DNA of 64,000 nt from NCBI GenBank assembly GCA_036407035.1, contig DASXAA010000094.1, positions 4,361 through 68,360 on the forward strand, given 5' to 3'. This DNA comes from JACVRW01 sp036407035 (lineage in GTDB: Bacteria; Actinomycetota; Thermoleophilia; Solirubrobacterales; Thermoleophilaceae). Below the pieces are notes generated by a model. That model saw nothing but the letters and a program-made list of their open reading frames with translations. It searched no databases and was not told the origin of the DNA. The position numbers and the translations under genes were made by a program. This document shows, one piece after another, positions 49,681-59,554 of the stretch; positions within the stretch are counted from its first letter, which is position 1; each line of letters begins with the position of its first letter.

Positions 49681-52392
49681 TCAGGTCGATGCGCTCTCCG
49701 GGCGCCGCGCCCGCTCGATCGCCGCCGCCACGCCGCTCCGTGACGTCGCGCCCAGCTTCGCCAGGATCGACGAGAGATGATCCTCCACCGTCCGCACGGT
49801 CACCGACAACTCACCGGCGATCTCCCGGTTGGTGAGGCCACGGGCCACCAGGCCGGCGACCTCCTGCTCGCGCGGAGTGAGGCTGCCCGCCCTGCCGTCG
49901 AGTCGCGCGGGCCCGTCAGCGGACACGAACCGTCGCCGAGGATCGAGGCCGAGCGCCTGCAGCACCGCGTTGGCGCGCTTCAGCTCTTCCACACCCGCCG
50001 AGCTCCGCGCGGCCCGCGCGCGCGCGCGGAGCACATCGGCCCGGGCGGCGTCGACCGCCTGTCCGGCTGCGCGCAGCCGCGCGGCCGCCGCGGCCGCCAC
50101 GTCGGCCGCCTCGTCGTACCGCCGCCGCGCCATGAGCAGCTCCGCCCGCGCACGCGCCGCGAGGCCGACCCGTCCCTCCAGCCCGAGCCGCCGCGACACC
50201 GTCTCCGCGCACTCGATCCAGCGCTCCGCTCCGGACGGACGGCCGGCGGCGAGGTCCGCCGTCGCGAGCACGCAGAACCAGTGAACGCGAGAGGGAACGC
50301 CGACGCCGGTGAGCTTTTCCCCTCCCGCGTGCTCGAGCAGCGCCGCGCGCCCCGCGTCCACTTCGCCGCTGCCGATCATCGCCTCCGCGCGCACGCAGCC
50401 CGCGACGCGGGCGAACGCCGCGCCGTCGCCGCGGCGGGCGGCCACCTCGACGGCGCGCTCGCCGAGCTCGAGGGCCACTTCCGGCCGCTGCCGGCGAAGC
50501 GCGACGCGTGCGCGAGCGACCAGCGCCCACAGGCGGGGCGCCTCATCGGGAGCGCCAAGCGACGCCGTGCCGGCCGCCTCGGCGTGCTCTGCGGCCTCGT
50601 CGAGCCGGCCCTGCAGCCCCCGGACCGTCGCAAGCCCGGCCAGTATCGCGACCAGTGGAACTCGCCCGCGCGTCGCCTCGGCGGCGGCGAGCGCGCGCTC
50701 GAGCCAGTCGGCCGCGGCGCCGTAGCGCTCGAGCCCGCGAAAGGCGTACCCGAGGTAGGCCAGCGCCCACGGCCGCTCATCCAGCCCGCCCGGCGGGGCC
50801 TGCTCCGCGAGCGCCTCCGCCTCGCTGACCCGAGCGCGCGCGCGGGCCATCCGCCCGCGTCCGTACTCCGCCAGCGCCCAGAGCGCCGCGGCCTCAACCG
50901 CAACGACCGAGCATCCCTCCGACCGGGCCTCGGCAAGCCCCTCCGAGGCCAGCACGGCGGCCTGCTCCCACGCGCCCGCATGCCATCGCTCCGCGGCGAG
51001 GATCGTCGCCACGATCGCCGCCGGGCGGTCGCCGCGGGCGGCTGCGATCACGGCACGCGCACCCGCTACGCCCGCAGGTGAGGCGGCGAGCGCACGGCCG
51101 AGCGCCACGCCGGCGGCCGCCGGTCGTCCCGCCGTCATCAGCGCCACCGCCGCCGGAGCGAGCAGCTCACGCCGGCGATCGTCGTCCGCCGACTCCGGCA
51201 CCAGCTCGAGCGCGCGCAGGAGCCACCGGGCCGCCCTGCCTGGATGGTGGGCGACCGCCTCGCGGCCCGCCTTCGCGAGCAACTCCGCCGATTCGGTGTC
51301 CCCCGGCGATGCCCAGTGCTCCAGGTGGACCGCTGCCTCCACGGGCGGCGCCCCCCACCTGATCAACTCGCGTGCGGCGCGGCCGTGGGCATCGCTGCAC
51401 CAGGCCGGACCGGCGAGCTCAACCACCGCCCCGCGCACCACCGGGGCGCGGAAGGCATGACGCGATCGCTCGACCGCGCGCATGAGCCCCAGGGCGGTCG
51501 CCTCGGCGCGGGCGGCGCGCGCGGCCGCGTCGGTCAGGCCGGAGGCCGCGCGAGCCGGCACGAACCCGAACGGGTCGCCGGCGACCGCGGCGCCCTTGAG
51601 GAACGCGCGCCCCTCATCGGACAGCTGCGCCAGCTCGTCGGCCACGGACTGCAAGATCGCGGGTGGGCAGCCGACCCCACTGGCGGCGTCCTCCGCCGCG
51701 GTCCCGGCGCGGGCCAGCTCGAGCAGGTAGAGCGGGTTTCCGGCTGCCGCGCGAACCAGGCGCTCGCGTTCACCCGCTGCGAGGTCGACGTCCACGAGCT
51801 CGGCGAGCTCGCCTGTCCCGAACGGCGCGAGGCCGAGCTCGGTGAGCCGCCATGCGGCATCGGCCGTCCACATCGCCGCCGTGAGGGGCCAGGGCGCACC
51901 GGCCCGGGGATACGCGAGCACCAGCAGCAGCCGCCCCCGCGGCGGGTCGCGCAAGATCCGCCCGACGAGCGCGAACGAGGCGAGGTCCGCGCAGTGGAAG
52001 TCGTCGAGCGTGAGCATCAGCCCGCCGTCGCTCGCGGCCAGGGCGTCGATCGACCGCCGCAGCTCCCCGGAGGCGTCCGCCTCCTCGTCCCAGCGGTCGG
52101 CGAGATGCGGATTCAGCGCGTCCGCCACCACCCCCAGCTGCTCGTCCGGGGCGAAGCGCAGTGCCCGCCCGTAGAGGGCGAGGACTCCGCGCCTCGTGGC
52201 GCGGCGCGCAAACTCGCGTGCGAGGCGAGTCTTGCCCATGCCGGGGTCGCCGGTGATCGTGAAGGCCGTCCCACCCGAGCAAGCCAGGGCGTCCTCGAGC
52301 CGAGCGATCTCGATTGCGCGACCCACGAACGGGGCATCGCCGGCGTCCTCGTGGCCGTCGCCGTTAGGGTCGGCGCTGCGGAGCACGCTCAT
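49681..52392 (-). CDS. LAL-family LuxR regulator with AAA-type ATPase domain
   Basis: 903 residues: N-terminal ATPase with Walker A GDPGMGKTR (about 48-56) and Walker B LMLTLDDFHCAD (about 126-137), a long TPR-like Ala-rich helical middle, and a C-terminal LuxR helix-turn-helix (LTPREQEVAGLVARGLTNRE, VRTVEDHLSSILAKLG). Large ATP-binding LuxR proteins of this kind (MalT-like) respond to small ligands. The ATG overlaps the stop of the upstream LAL gene in ATGA, so the two are co-translated. Confidence 0.93.
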   Translation of the reverse strand: MSVLRSADPNGDGHEDAGDAPFVGRAIEIARLEDALACSGGTAFTITGDPGMGKTRLAREFARRATRRGVLALYGRALRFAPDEQLGVVADALNPHLADRWDEEADASGELRRSIDALAASDGGLMLTLDDFHCADLASFALVGRILRDPPRGRLLLVLAYPRAGAPWPLTAAMWTADAAWRLTELGLAPFGTGELAELVDVDLAAGERERLVRAAAGNPLYLLELARAGTAAEDAASGVGCPPAILQSVADELAQLSDEGRAFLKGAAVAGDPFGFVPARAASGLTDAAARAARAEATALGLMRAVERSRHAFRAPVVRGAVVELAGPAWCSDAHGRAARELIRWGAPPVEAAVHLEHWASPGDTESAELLAKAGREAVAHHPGRAARWLLRALELVPESADDDRRRELLAPAAVALMTAGRPAAAGVALGRALAASPAGVAGARAVIAAARGDRPAAIVATILAAERWHAGAWEQAAVLASEGLAEARSEGCSVVAVEAAALWALAEYGRGRMARARARVSEAEALAEQAPPGGLDERPWALAYLGYAFRGLERYGAAADWLERALAAAEATRGRVPLVAILAGLATVRGLQGRLDEAAEHAEAAGTASLGAPDEAPRLWALVARARVALRRQRPEVALELGERAVEVAARRGDGAAFARVAGCVRAEAMIGSGEVDAGRAALLEHAGGEKLTGVGVPSRVHWFCVLATADLAAGRPSGAERWIECAETVSRRLGLEGRVGLAARARAELLMARRRYDEAADVAAAAAARLRAAGQAVDAARADVLRARARAARSSAGVEELKRANAVLQALGLDPRRRFVSADGPARLDGRAGSLTPREQEVAGLVARGLTNREIAGELSVTVRTVEDHLSSILAKLGATSRSGVAAAIERARRPESAST

Positions 52393-55298
52393 GCCGACAA
52401 CGGCGACCGGGCCGTTTCGTCCGCGCCCTCGCGCTCGACGAGGGCGGCGAGCGCACTGCGCGAGCGCAGCCCCAGCCTGCGGTAGATGCGCGACAGGTGA
52501 GCTTCGACCGTCTTGCGACTCAGATACAGCTCGGCCGCGATCGCCTTGTTGGACAGACCGCGCGCCACCAACAGGGCCACCTCGCGCTCACGCTCCGACA
52601 GCGCCGCCAGCCGCGGCCGACCCGGCGGCTCACGTCCCAGGGCACGCAACTCCGCATGGGCCTCCGCCCGCAAGCCGGCAGCCCCACAAGCCTCGAAACA
52701 CTCCCACGCCGCCCCCAACAGCTCCGCCGCCTCATCGTCCCCTGCCACCCGTCGGGCCCGACCTGCCAGCCAGAGCGCGCGCCCCTCATCCAGGGCCTGT
52801 CCCGCCAGGCGGAACAGCGGGCGCCCCTCCGAAGCCAGCCCTGCCGCCGCCTCCGCCTCCCCGCGCGCCAGCGCCAGCACGCCTCGCGCCAGCAGGGACT
52901 CGCCTACCCGCGGCGCCACCGGCAGCACGTCCAAGCACTCCCCCGCCCGCTCCAACGTCAGCTCCGCATCCGCCAACCGTCCGCACTCGACCTCAGCCAA
53001 TGCCAGCCGAGACAACCAGAGGCCGCGCATGGCGAGCGGCGCCTGTGCCAGCTGCGGCCCGCCGAGCCGCTCCAGCATCAGCGTGCGCGCAGCCTCGGCT
53101 TCGCCGGCGCCGAGCAGCACCATCGCCAAGCCGCCGTGGGCGTACCACCCGTACGGCGACCCCGGCTCGCCGGACGCCGCGGACGCGGCCAGCGCGCGCT
53201 CGCGGGCGATCTCGAGGTCGCCGGCGGCGAGCGACACCTGCGAGCCTGCGGCGAGCGCGCCGGTCCTCAGCATCTCGTTACCCACTTGCTCCGCCGCCTC
53301 GATCCCGGCGACGACGTGACCTTCGGCGTCGGCGAGCCGGCCCTGCCACAGGTCGGCGAGCGCCTGATTCGTCAGGTGGGCGGCAAAGACGTGGTTGTTC
53401 CCGATCATCCGGGCCACGCCCAGCCCGCGCTCCGCCGCGTAGGCCGCGTCGTCGTAACGGCCGAGGTAGAAGCAGGCCTGGAGGAGGAGGACCGTCGTCG
53501 CGAGTGCGAGGGCCAACTCGGTATCGCTCAACCCCCTGAGCGTGGTCATGGCCCGGTCGACCATGCCCTCGCAGCGCTCGAGCGGGCCGCGGTTCGTCTC
53601 CGCGAGAGTCAGCGCGGCCGCGGCTTCGAGCGCGAGCACCCTGTTGCCGAGGGCATCGGCGAGCTCGAGGGCTTCCGTCGCCGTCTCCGCCATCGCGTCC
53701 CATTCGGTCCGCAGCCAGTGGTCGATCGCCACCTGGACCAGCAGAGCGCATCGGGCCGCCGTGCCCGCCGGAGCGTCGGGGAGCGCCTGATCGAGGGCGC
53801 GACGTGCCGAGTCGACGTCGCCCAGCGTGTGGTGGGAACGCGCCAGGTACCCGGCGACCCGCACGCGGAGCTCGCCGAGCTCCCGCGGCAGCGTGTCGAG
53901 CACACCGGACAGCGCATCGATGGCCTCGGCCACGCGCCCGGAGTCCCCGAGTGTCTGGGCCCGCGCGAGCAGCAACCCGGCGCGCTGGCCCGCGTCGGCC
54001 TCCGCGGGGAGCAGTTCCAGCGCGGCGCCGAACCAGCGCGCCGCGACTGCCGGCATCCGCGGCGCCACCTCGCGCGCGGCCTGCTCCAGCACCGCGGGGG
54101 CGGCCTCGTCCCCACACTGGGCCGACATCGCCACATGACGCGCCCGCCGCACCACCGGTACGCCGCGTCCCTCCAGGGCGGAAGCCGCACGTCTGTGGGC
54201 CGCGAACCGATCCGGTTCGGGAAGCGAGGCATCGACCGCGGTGCGCACGATCGGATGCCGGAACGCATACTGGCGCGGCAATCCGGCCGGGGCGAGGAGG
54301 CCCTGCGCCACGAGCGCCTCGAGGGCCCCCCGGGCGCCAGCCGGCTCGAGCTCGGCAACCTCCGCCGCCAGGTCCGCGTCCACCGGATCGCCGAGCACCG
54401 CCGCCGCCTCGATCAGCGCGCGCGCCTCGCGAGGAAGCGCCTCGATCTCGCCCCTGAGGGCCGCCCTCACGGAGGACGGCACCGGCGTGACGGCGTCGCC
54501 CCCCGCGCCGGCGGACAGTACGTCCTCGCGGCCCGCCCGCGCGGCGCGGGCGAGCTCGGACAGGTAGAACGGATTGCCGCCCGCCTCGCGATAGAGGGAG
54601 GCACGGGTCGAGGCGTTGACGTCCTCACCCAGCAACTCGGCCGCCTCCGCCTCGCGCAACGGTCCCAACCGCACCTCACACCCAGCGCCGTCCCGCAGCG
54701 CCTGCGCCACCGACGCCGAGAGCAGCCTCGGCGCCTGCCTCGGCCGAAAGGAGACCACGAGCAGCACCGCCGCCCGCGGCGGCCGGAGCAGTAGATGCGC
54801 CAGCAGCTCGAGCGACGCCTCATCCGCCCACTGCGCGTCATCGATCGCCAACACCAGCGGCCGCTCGACCGCCGACAGCTCCAGCCACCGCAGTACGGCG
54901 CGATAGCCGCGCCAGCGCTCCGCGTGCAGCAACCCCGGACCGGGTCCGTCGGCAACCTCCGGTAGCACCCGCGAAAGGTCCGCCGCAAGCTCGGTCCCGA
55001 GCCCGTCGGCAGGGGCCCCCGACCGAACCAGCTCGTCGCCGAAGGCGGTCAGGAACGGGGCGAGCGGGGAATCGCCCTCGAACTCGGTCGCCCGCCCCTC
55101 GAGGACCAGATGCCCGCGCGCGCGGCTGCGCAGCAGCAGCTCCCCGAGGAACGCGGTCTTTCCGATCCCGGGATCGCCGATGATCGCCAGCGAGCACGAC
55201 TCGCCCTCGGACACACGTCCGAGTACCGCCTCACCTACCCCGACCGCTCCCTCACGTCCGACGAGCAACTCCGCCCCTACTGCAGGGAAAAGAGACAC
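52389..55298 (-). CDS. LAL-family LuxR regulator with AAA-type ATPase domain
   Basis: 969 residues from GTG 55298. Walker A GDPGIGKTA (about 41-49), Walker B VLAIDDAQWADE (about 149-160), extended TPR-like region, and C-terminal LuxR domain (LSEREREVALLVARGLSNKA, KTVEAHLSRIYRRLG). A CATAAT -10 (55321-55316, minus strand) is 17 nt before the GTG, and a perfect palindrome overlaps the -35 zone. First gene of the two-LAL operon; signal unknown. Confidence 0.93.
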   Translation of the reverse strand: MSLFPAVGAELLVGREGAVGVGEAVLGRVSEGESCSLAIIGDPGIGKTAFLGELLLRSRARGHLVLEGRATEFEGDSPLAPFLTAFGDELVRSGAPADGLGTELAADLSRVLPEVADGPGPGLLHAERWRGYRAVLRWLELSAVERPLVLAIDDAQWADEASLELLAHLLLRPPRAAVLLVVSFRPRQAPRLLSASVAQALRDGAGCEVRLGPLREAEAAELLGEDVNASTRASLYREAGGNPFYLSELARAARAGREDVLSAGAGGDAVTPVPSSVRAALRGEIEALPREARALIEAAAVLGDPVDADLAAEVAELEPAGARGALEALVAQGLLAPAGLPRQYAFRHPIVRTAVDASLPEPDRFAAHRRAASALEGRGVPVVRRARHVAMSAQCGDEAAPAVLEQAAREVAPRMPAVAARWFGAALELLPAEADAGQRAGLLLARAQTLGDSGRVAEAIDALSGVLDTLPRELGELRVRVAGYLARSHHTLGDVDSARRALDQALPDAPAGTAARCALLVQVAIDHWLRTEWDAMAETATEALELADALGNRVLALEAAAALTLAETNRGPLERCEGMVDRAMTTLRGLSDTELALALATTVLLLQACFYLGRYDDAAYAAERGLGVARMIGNNHVFAAHLTNQALADLWQGRLADAEGHVVAGIEAAEQVGNEMLRTGALAAGSQVSLAAGDLEIARERALAASAASGEPGSPYGWYAHGGLAMVLLGAGEAEAARTLMLERLGGPQLAQAPLAMRGLWLSRLALAEVECGRLADAELTLERAGECLDVLPVAPRVGESLLARGVLALARGEAEAAAGLASEGRPLFRLAGQALDEGRALWLAGRARRVAGDDEAAELLGAAWECFEACGAAGLRAEAHAELRALGREPPGRPRLAALSEREREVALLVARGLSNKAIAAELYLSRKTVEAHLSRIYRRLGLRSRSALAALVEREGADETARSPLSA

Positions 55299-55342
55299 AC
55301 CCTCGAGCGGCGACCATTATGCCAGCCGCCCTCTGCCGGCTT

Positions 55343-55359
55343 TTGTGCACCGTGCACAA
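55343..55359. promoter_or_regulatory. TTGTGC-N5-GCACAA palindrome over the LAL operon promoter
   Basis: Perfect 6+6 inverted repeat with 5-nt spacer, ending 21 nt before the CATAAT element of the LAL operon. It contains the recurring TGTGC-N5-GCACA core, also found before the PucR gene and a secreted-protein operon. Confidence 0.6.
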
Positions 55360-55487
55360 CGCACGCCCAGGCCACAGCCGACTGGACCGCCCGCACAGGA
55401 GTGGGGTGGCCGAAGCTCGTCCAGCCGTTCGCCCCTTGCGCGGCGGGTCACGGTCCGGTCAGCCGCCGATCTGACGCGCGGGTCGCC

Positions 55488-55676
55488 TCAGTCGATGCCG
55501 TTGAAAATGATGCCGGCCAACGCGGGGTCGACGACGCCGGCGAGCGCGGCGACGGCGGCGGCCGCGACGAGCAGCAGCGCCAGCGCGGCGAGCGGATCAA
55601 GCCGAATGCGATCCGGCCTAACGGACCGCCACCGCGCGGCTGCCTCGAGGCCCTCCGTATTGGACGGGCCCGGCAT
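55488..55676 (-). CDS. Small single-helix membrane protein (tentative)
   Basis: 62 residues: a charged N-terminal half and one C-terminal helix (LAALALLLVAAAAVAALAGV). No family recognised. Its ATG lies inside the 21-nt palindrome at 55674-55694. It could be a real small membrane protein or a chance ORF. Confidence 0.4.
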   Translation of the reverse strand: MPGPSNTEGLEAAARWRSVRPDRIRLDPLAALALLLVAAAAVAALAGVVDPALAGIIFNGID

Positions 55677-55694
55677 CAGTACCGGGTACTGATG
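55674..55694. promoter_or_regulatory. Perfect 10+1+10 inverted repeat
   Basis: Half-site CATCAGTACC, one central G, and its complement. It lies in the divergent space between a small minus-strand ORF (whose ATG it contains) and the secreted protein gene starting 32 nt to the right. Probably an operator. Confidence 0.65.
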
Positions 55695-55726
55695 ACGAGC
55701 GAGCGTGGCGCTCCGATGATCAGTGA

Positions 55727-58700
55727 GTGCGCCTGTCGGTCTCGACGGCGGTGCTCGCGGCTACGCTGAGCGCCCTCGCGGCGGCGGCGATCCCGTCGCC
55801 CGCCCGCGCGGCGGACGTGGAGATCCTCACGCCCCGTGCCGACGCCCTTGTCACCTCCGGCAAGGTGACCGTCAGGGTGCGCACGTCGGCGAGGATGGGG
55901 GCGCCGCGGACCTACGTTCGCGGGAGGGGCTTCCGCGAGATCAGCGGCCGTTTCGGCCGCGCCCGCCATGGGGTGCGGTCGGCGACGCTCCGATTCGGCC
56001 GCGAGTTGGTCGCCGGCCAGAATCACTTGTTCGTGCAGGCCCGGCGGCGGGCGGGCGGCCGGGTGGTCACCAAGGTCGTGCGCTTCACCGTTGGCCGCCC
56101 GGCGCGCGGGTTCCTGCGGGTGACGGTCTCGCGTGGCAGCGGCCGCCGCGGGCCGCTCAGCGTGCGCGCGCGGGCTCCGCGCGCCGACACGTTGCGGGTC
56201 ACGCTCAACGGCCGCCCGGTGGCGCGTGAGTTCAAGCGCGACCGCCGCGGCGCGTGGCGAGCCACGCTCGCGGCGGACAACGGGCTGCGGTTCGGCCCTA
56301 ACCGGCTGACCGTCACGGCGTTCAATGACGGCGGGCGCTACCGGCGGATCCGCCACATGTTCCGCATCCGCCGCACCGGCCCGCTCATCAGCGCGGGGCG
56401 CCCGCGGACGGTGCGCAGGGACAACGTGCTCCGGCTCGACGGCCGCGCGACCCGCGCCGCCCATCGCGGAGACCGTGTGCGCCTGCGGTGGCGGATCGTC
56501 AAGCGGCCAAGGGGATCGAAGGCGAAGCTGAGGTGGGCGGGCCGCCCGCGACCGCGCCTGCGTCCGGACGTCAGCGGGCGGTACGCGGTGCGCGTGAGCG
56601 CGACCGAGTTGCGGGGTCGCGCCGGCGCAGCCAAGGCGTCGTCTTCCGACACGGTGAGCGTCACCGCGCAGCCCAACTTCCCGCCCAGCGGCATCCCGAT
56701 CAGCACGCTCGTCGGGGACACGACTCCAGGTGTCGCGGTCGCTGGGCAGCTCTACCCGCTCGGCACCGGGTGGCTCCAGATGCTGGTGCTCGACCGCGCG
56801 GCACCCGACTCGCCCCCGCTCGCCAACAACGCCTACCAGCCCTCCGACGGGGGGATGGCGCAGCTGGCGTCCGACGTGAACAACCTCTCCGATGATGAGC
56901 TTGCGGTGCTGAGCGCCAGCGGGCAACCGGTCGATCTCAGCTCGAAGGCATCGAATTCGCTCGTGAGCGCTGTCCGGAACCTGGGTGGCGTGCTGCTGCC
57001 CGGCACCGGCAGCCCCGCCGATCTCGAGACCGGCCAGTGGTCGCTGATCGGGGTCCAGGGTCTGCCGCAGGGGCAGGCGCAGCAGCTCATCGGCCTCCGG
57101 AGCGACCCGAACGCGCCGGTGGGCAGCATGACCGGCTTCCTCCAGCAGGACGTGAAGCAGAACTACGTGTTCACCTGGCCGCCGTCGTACGTGCCGTTCG
57201 ACACCCAGGCGCCCGGCTCGACGGCGACCCAGAACGTGATCAGCGTCGGCGCGCAGCAGTACCCGTCCGACCAGATCGCGAGCAACCAGACCGGCTTCCA
57301 CGTCGTGTGGCTCGACGCCGGCACGCTCGCGCTGAGGGACCAGATCACCGTGACGGCCCCGGCCTGCGGCCTCGGGGAGTTCTGCCTGGACGCCCTCGCC
57401 GGCTGGCTCCAGCCGATCGTGGACTCCCAGGACCCCGCCCTGTTGATGGTGGGATCGATCGGCAATCCGGCCATGACGCCGAGTCCGAGTGTGGACGCGC
57501 GGACGGTGGCGACGGTCACCCAGCTGCTGGCCAGCATGGGCGCCCAGCAGTTCGTCCTGCTCGGGCTGGACGGCACCGGCGGCTACTCCTTCGTCGGCAA
57601 CCAGGGCTTCCTGCAGCTGCGCGGCCCGAACTCGGGAACCGAGCTCGGTCAGACGGTCGCGGGCGCGCCGTCCGCGCGGCTGACCGGGCTCCTCGAGCGC
57701 ACCGACCAGGGCAGCTGGGCGGCCGGGCCCAACGGCTCCCCCGGGCCGGGCGTGGACCCGGCGCTGTTCCAGCCCTCGCTGCGTAAGGTGCTCGCGCAGC
57801 CGGGACGGGCGTTCCCGCCGTTCGACCTCCCGGGCGGGAGGCAGGCGGAGCAGTGGATCTTCGAGCACCTGTTCCCGGGCCAGGTGATGGATCCGACCTA
57901 CGGGATCCGGGCGAAGTACTGGAGCGACAGCTCGATCACGTGGAGCGACGAGGCCAACGACATCGACAACCCGACGGTGGTGCCCGCGGACTGCCCGACC
58001 GCGGCCTGCGCCGCCGCCCTCCCGACGGTCAGGGACATCCTCGCCGCCGAGTTCAGCGACGTCGACATGGTGCAGCAGTACTTCACGGAGCAGCTCAGCG
58101 GGATCCTCGACACGGCCTTCGGAGAGGACTCGCTCGCGTTCACGACGATCTCCACCGACATCCTTCACCTCTACAACCCGTCGGGAAAGCCCAACGGTCC
58201 CGACATCGGGGCGATGCTCGGCGATGCGCTCACGATCGCGTCGGGTGCCTCCGCGCTCGTACCGGGCGGCGAGATTCCCTCGGCGGGCCTGGGGATGGCC
58301 GCCGGCATGGAGGGTCTCATCGACGCGTTCGCGACCGACGGCGGTGGCGCGTCGGAGCTCGACCCGACCGCGTTCGAGGTGGACGTCGGCCACTGGGGGC
58401 AGCAGCTCATCGACTCCTGGAACGCCGGAAAGGCGAGCCTCGACAACATCTCCGACCTGATCGTCAGCGACCGCGGCCGGTTGACCGCGGCCGTCGACGC
58501 CATCGGCACGACGTCGGGGCCGGATTCCTGGAACCTGGGCAACGGCGCGCAGCTCACGACGACGCTCAACCGCAGCGCCACGCAGTACATCTGGCAGACG
58601 ATGCTGCCGGTGCCCGTGCAGGTGGTGGACTGGTACTGCTACGACAACTACGGCCAGTTCATCAACCCTGATGGGGTCTCGACGACCGCCCAGTTCCACC

Positions 58701-58996
58701 CGAAGTGGGTCACGGGGTCTGCCCCCGGCTTCGGCATCGGCACGCCCTACCTGTTTCCCGTCGGACCCAGCCTCAGAGTCCCGGACGACGGGACCCTGAA
58801 GGCCCTGTTCGACAGGCCGACGGCGTCCCAGCCCGACAACCTCGGCATCCCGAAGGAGTACTTCTGGGCGGGCGCGTGGATGGACGGTAGCAAGCCGGTC
58901 ACGCCCGGGTTCGTCTATCGGCAGCCCCAGGAGGACATCTGGGAGCACTTCGCGTATGGGGTGAACCCGCCGCGGGGATGCCTGTCGTCCGGCTGA
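55727..58996 (+). CDS. Large secreted protein with Ig-like N-terminal modules
   Basis: 1089 residues from GTG 55727. Signal peptide (VLAATLSALAAAAIPSPARA), then about three Ig/Big-type beta modules up to residue 315 (VEILTPRADALVTSGKVTV, TLRVTLNGRPVAREF, NRLTVTAFNDGGRYRRIRHM). The remaining 770 residues are not recognised. They are less basic and contain paired Cys (CPTAACAA, CYDN), and read like one or two large folded domains (YVFTWPPSYVPFDTQ, MLPVPVQVVDWYCYDNYGQF). A GATGAT element sits 6 nt before the GTG (possibly leaderless). A palindromic operator lies just upstream. Surface enzyme or adhesin; undecided. Confidence 0.8.
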   Translation: MRLSVSTAVLAATLSALAAAAIPSPARAADVEILTPRADALVTSGKVTVRVRTSARMGAPRTYVRGRGFREISGRFGRARHGVRSATLRFGRELVAGQNHLFVQARRRAGGRVVTKVVRFTVGRPARGFLRVTVSRGSGRRGPLSVRARAPRADTLRVTLNGRPVAREFKRDRRGAWRATLAADNGLRFGPNRLTVTAFNDGGRYRRIRHMFRIRRTGPLISAGRPRTVRRDNVLRLDGRATRAAHRGDRVRLRWRIVKRPRGSKAKLRWAGRPRPRLRPDVSGRYAVRVSATELRGRAGAAKASSSDTVSVTAQPNFPPSGIPISTLVGDTTPGVAVAGQLYPLGTGWLQMLVLDRAAPDSPPLANNAYQPSDGGMAQLASDVNNLSDDELAVLSASGQPVDLSSKASNSLVSAVRNLGGVLLPGTGSPADLETGQWSLIGVQGLPQGQAQQLIGLRSDPNAPVGSMTGFLQQDVKQNYVFTWPPSYVPFDTQAPGSTATQNVISVGAQQYPSDQIASNQTGFHVVWLDAGTLALRDQITVTAPACGLGEFCLDALAGWLQPIVDSQDPALLMVGSIGNPAMTPSPSVDARTVATVTQLLASMGAQQFVLLGLDGTGGYSFVGNQGFLQLRGPNSGTELGQTVAGAPSARLTGLLERTDQGSWAAGPNGSPGPGVDPALFQPSLRKVLAQPGRAFPPFDLPGGRQAEQWIFEHLFPGQVMDPTYGIRAKYWSDSSITWSDEANDIDNPTVVPADCPTAACAAALPTVRDILAAEFSDVDMVQQYFTEQLSGILDTAFGEDSLAFTTISTDILHLYNPSGKPNGPDIGAMLGDALTIASGASALVPGGEIPSAGLGMAAGMEGLIDAFATDGGGASELDPTAFEVDVGHWGQQLIDSWNAGKASLDNISDLIVSDRGRLTAAVDAIGTTSGPDSWNLGNGAQLTTTLNRSATQYIWQTMLPVPVQVVDWYCYDNYGQFINPDGVSTTAQFHPKWVTGSAPGFGIGTPYLFPVGPSLRVPDDGTLKALFDRPTASQPDNLGIPKEYFWAGAWMDGSKPVTPGFVYRQPQEDIWEHFAYGVNPPRGCLSSG

Positions 58997-59093
58997 GAGG
59001 CCGGCGCTACATCGCCTAACTTGAGCGGAGCGCCAGCCCCCAACAGCCATCACCCGAAGACCAAGCCCCCTCACGGGGCAACCTCCATATCAG

Positions 59094-59109
59094 TAGGCTG
59101 GGCCGGGCG
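59094..59109 (+). promoter_or_regulatory. Leaderless -10 element
   Basis: TAGGCT at 59094-59099, 10 nt before the ATG at 59110; supports the small gene that follows. Confidence 0.4.
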
Positions 59110-59394
59110 ATGCTGTTCATGCTCCTCGATACGCCGGATCCCCGGTACGGCGGTTTCGACCCCGACGCTCAGCGCGAGCGGCGCTGGGAGCCGATCAGCC
59201 GGCGTCAGTTCGTGCCCGCCGCGGGATCGATCAGCTGCTTCGCGGTCGCGCCGGTCGTCGGCGGCCCGCTCACCAGCTGGGTACTGACGGCCTGCGGCGT
59301 CGCGCTCGGCGCGCAGTTCGTGCGGGTCTCCCTGCGAGAGGACCCGCCGCGCCGCAATCGCCCGCCTTCCGGCGGCGGCGACGACGGCGAGTAA
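59110..59394 (+). CDS. Small hypothetical membrane protein
   Basis: 94 residues, family not recognised. An acidic/basic N-terminal segment (DPDAQRERRWEPISRRQF) precedes one or two hydrophobic stretches (VVGGPLTSWVLTACGVALGA) and a charged tail. A TAGGCT element 10 nt before the ATG supports expression. Stands alone between the large secreted protein and two gene relics. Confidence 0.5.
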   Translation: MLFMLLDTPDPRYGGFDPDAQRERRWEPISRRQFVPAAGSISCFAVAPVVGGPLTSWVLTACGVALGAQFVRVSLREDPPRRNRPPSGGGDDGE

Positions 59395-59554
59395 CGGTTC
59401 CGCACGCCCGCGACCGCGCCTCCGCCACCGGCGGCGGACGACCATGCGCAGGCGCCGCTGCTTCCTGAGGGGAGCGCTACCGTCGAGGAATCGTGGCCCT
59501 CATGGTCCGCGCTCGAGCCGAAACGCCCGTAGGTCTGCGACGAAGGAGGAGACG

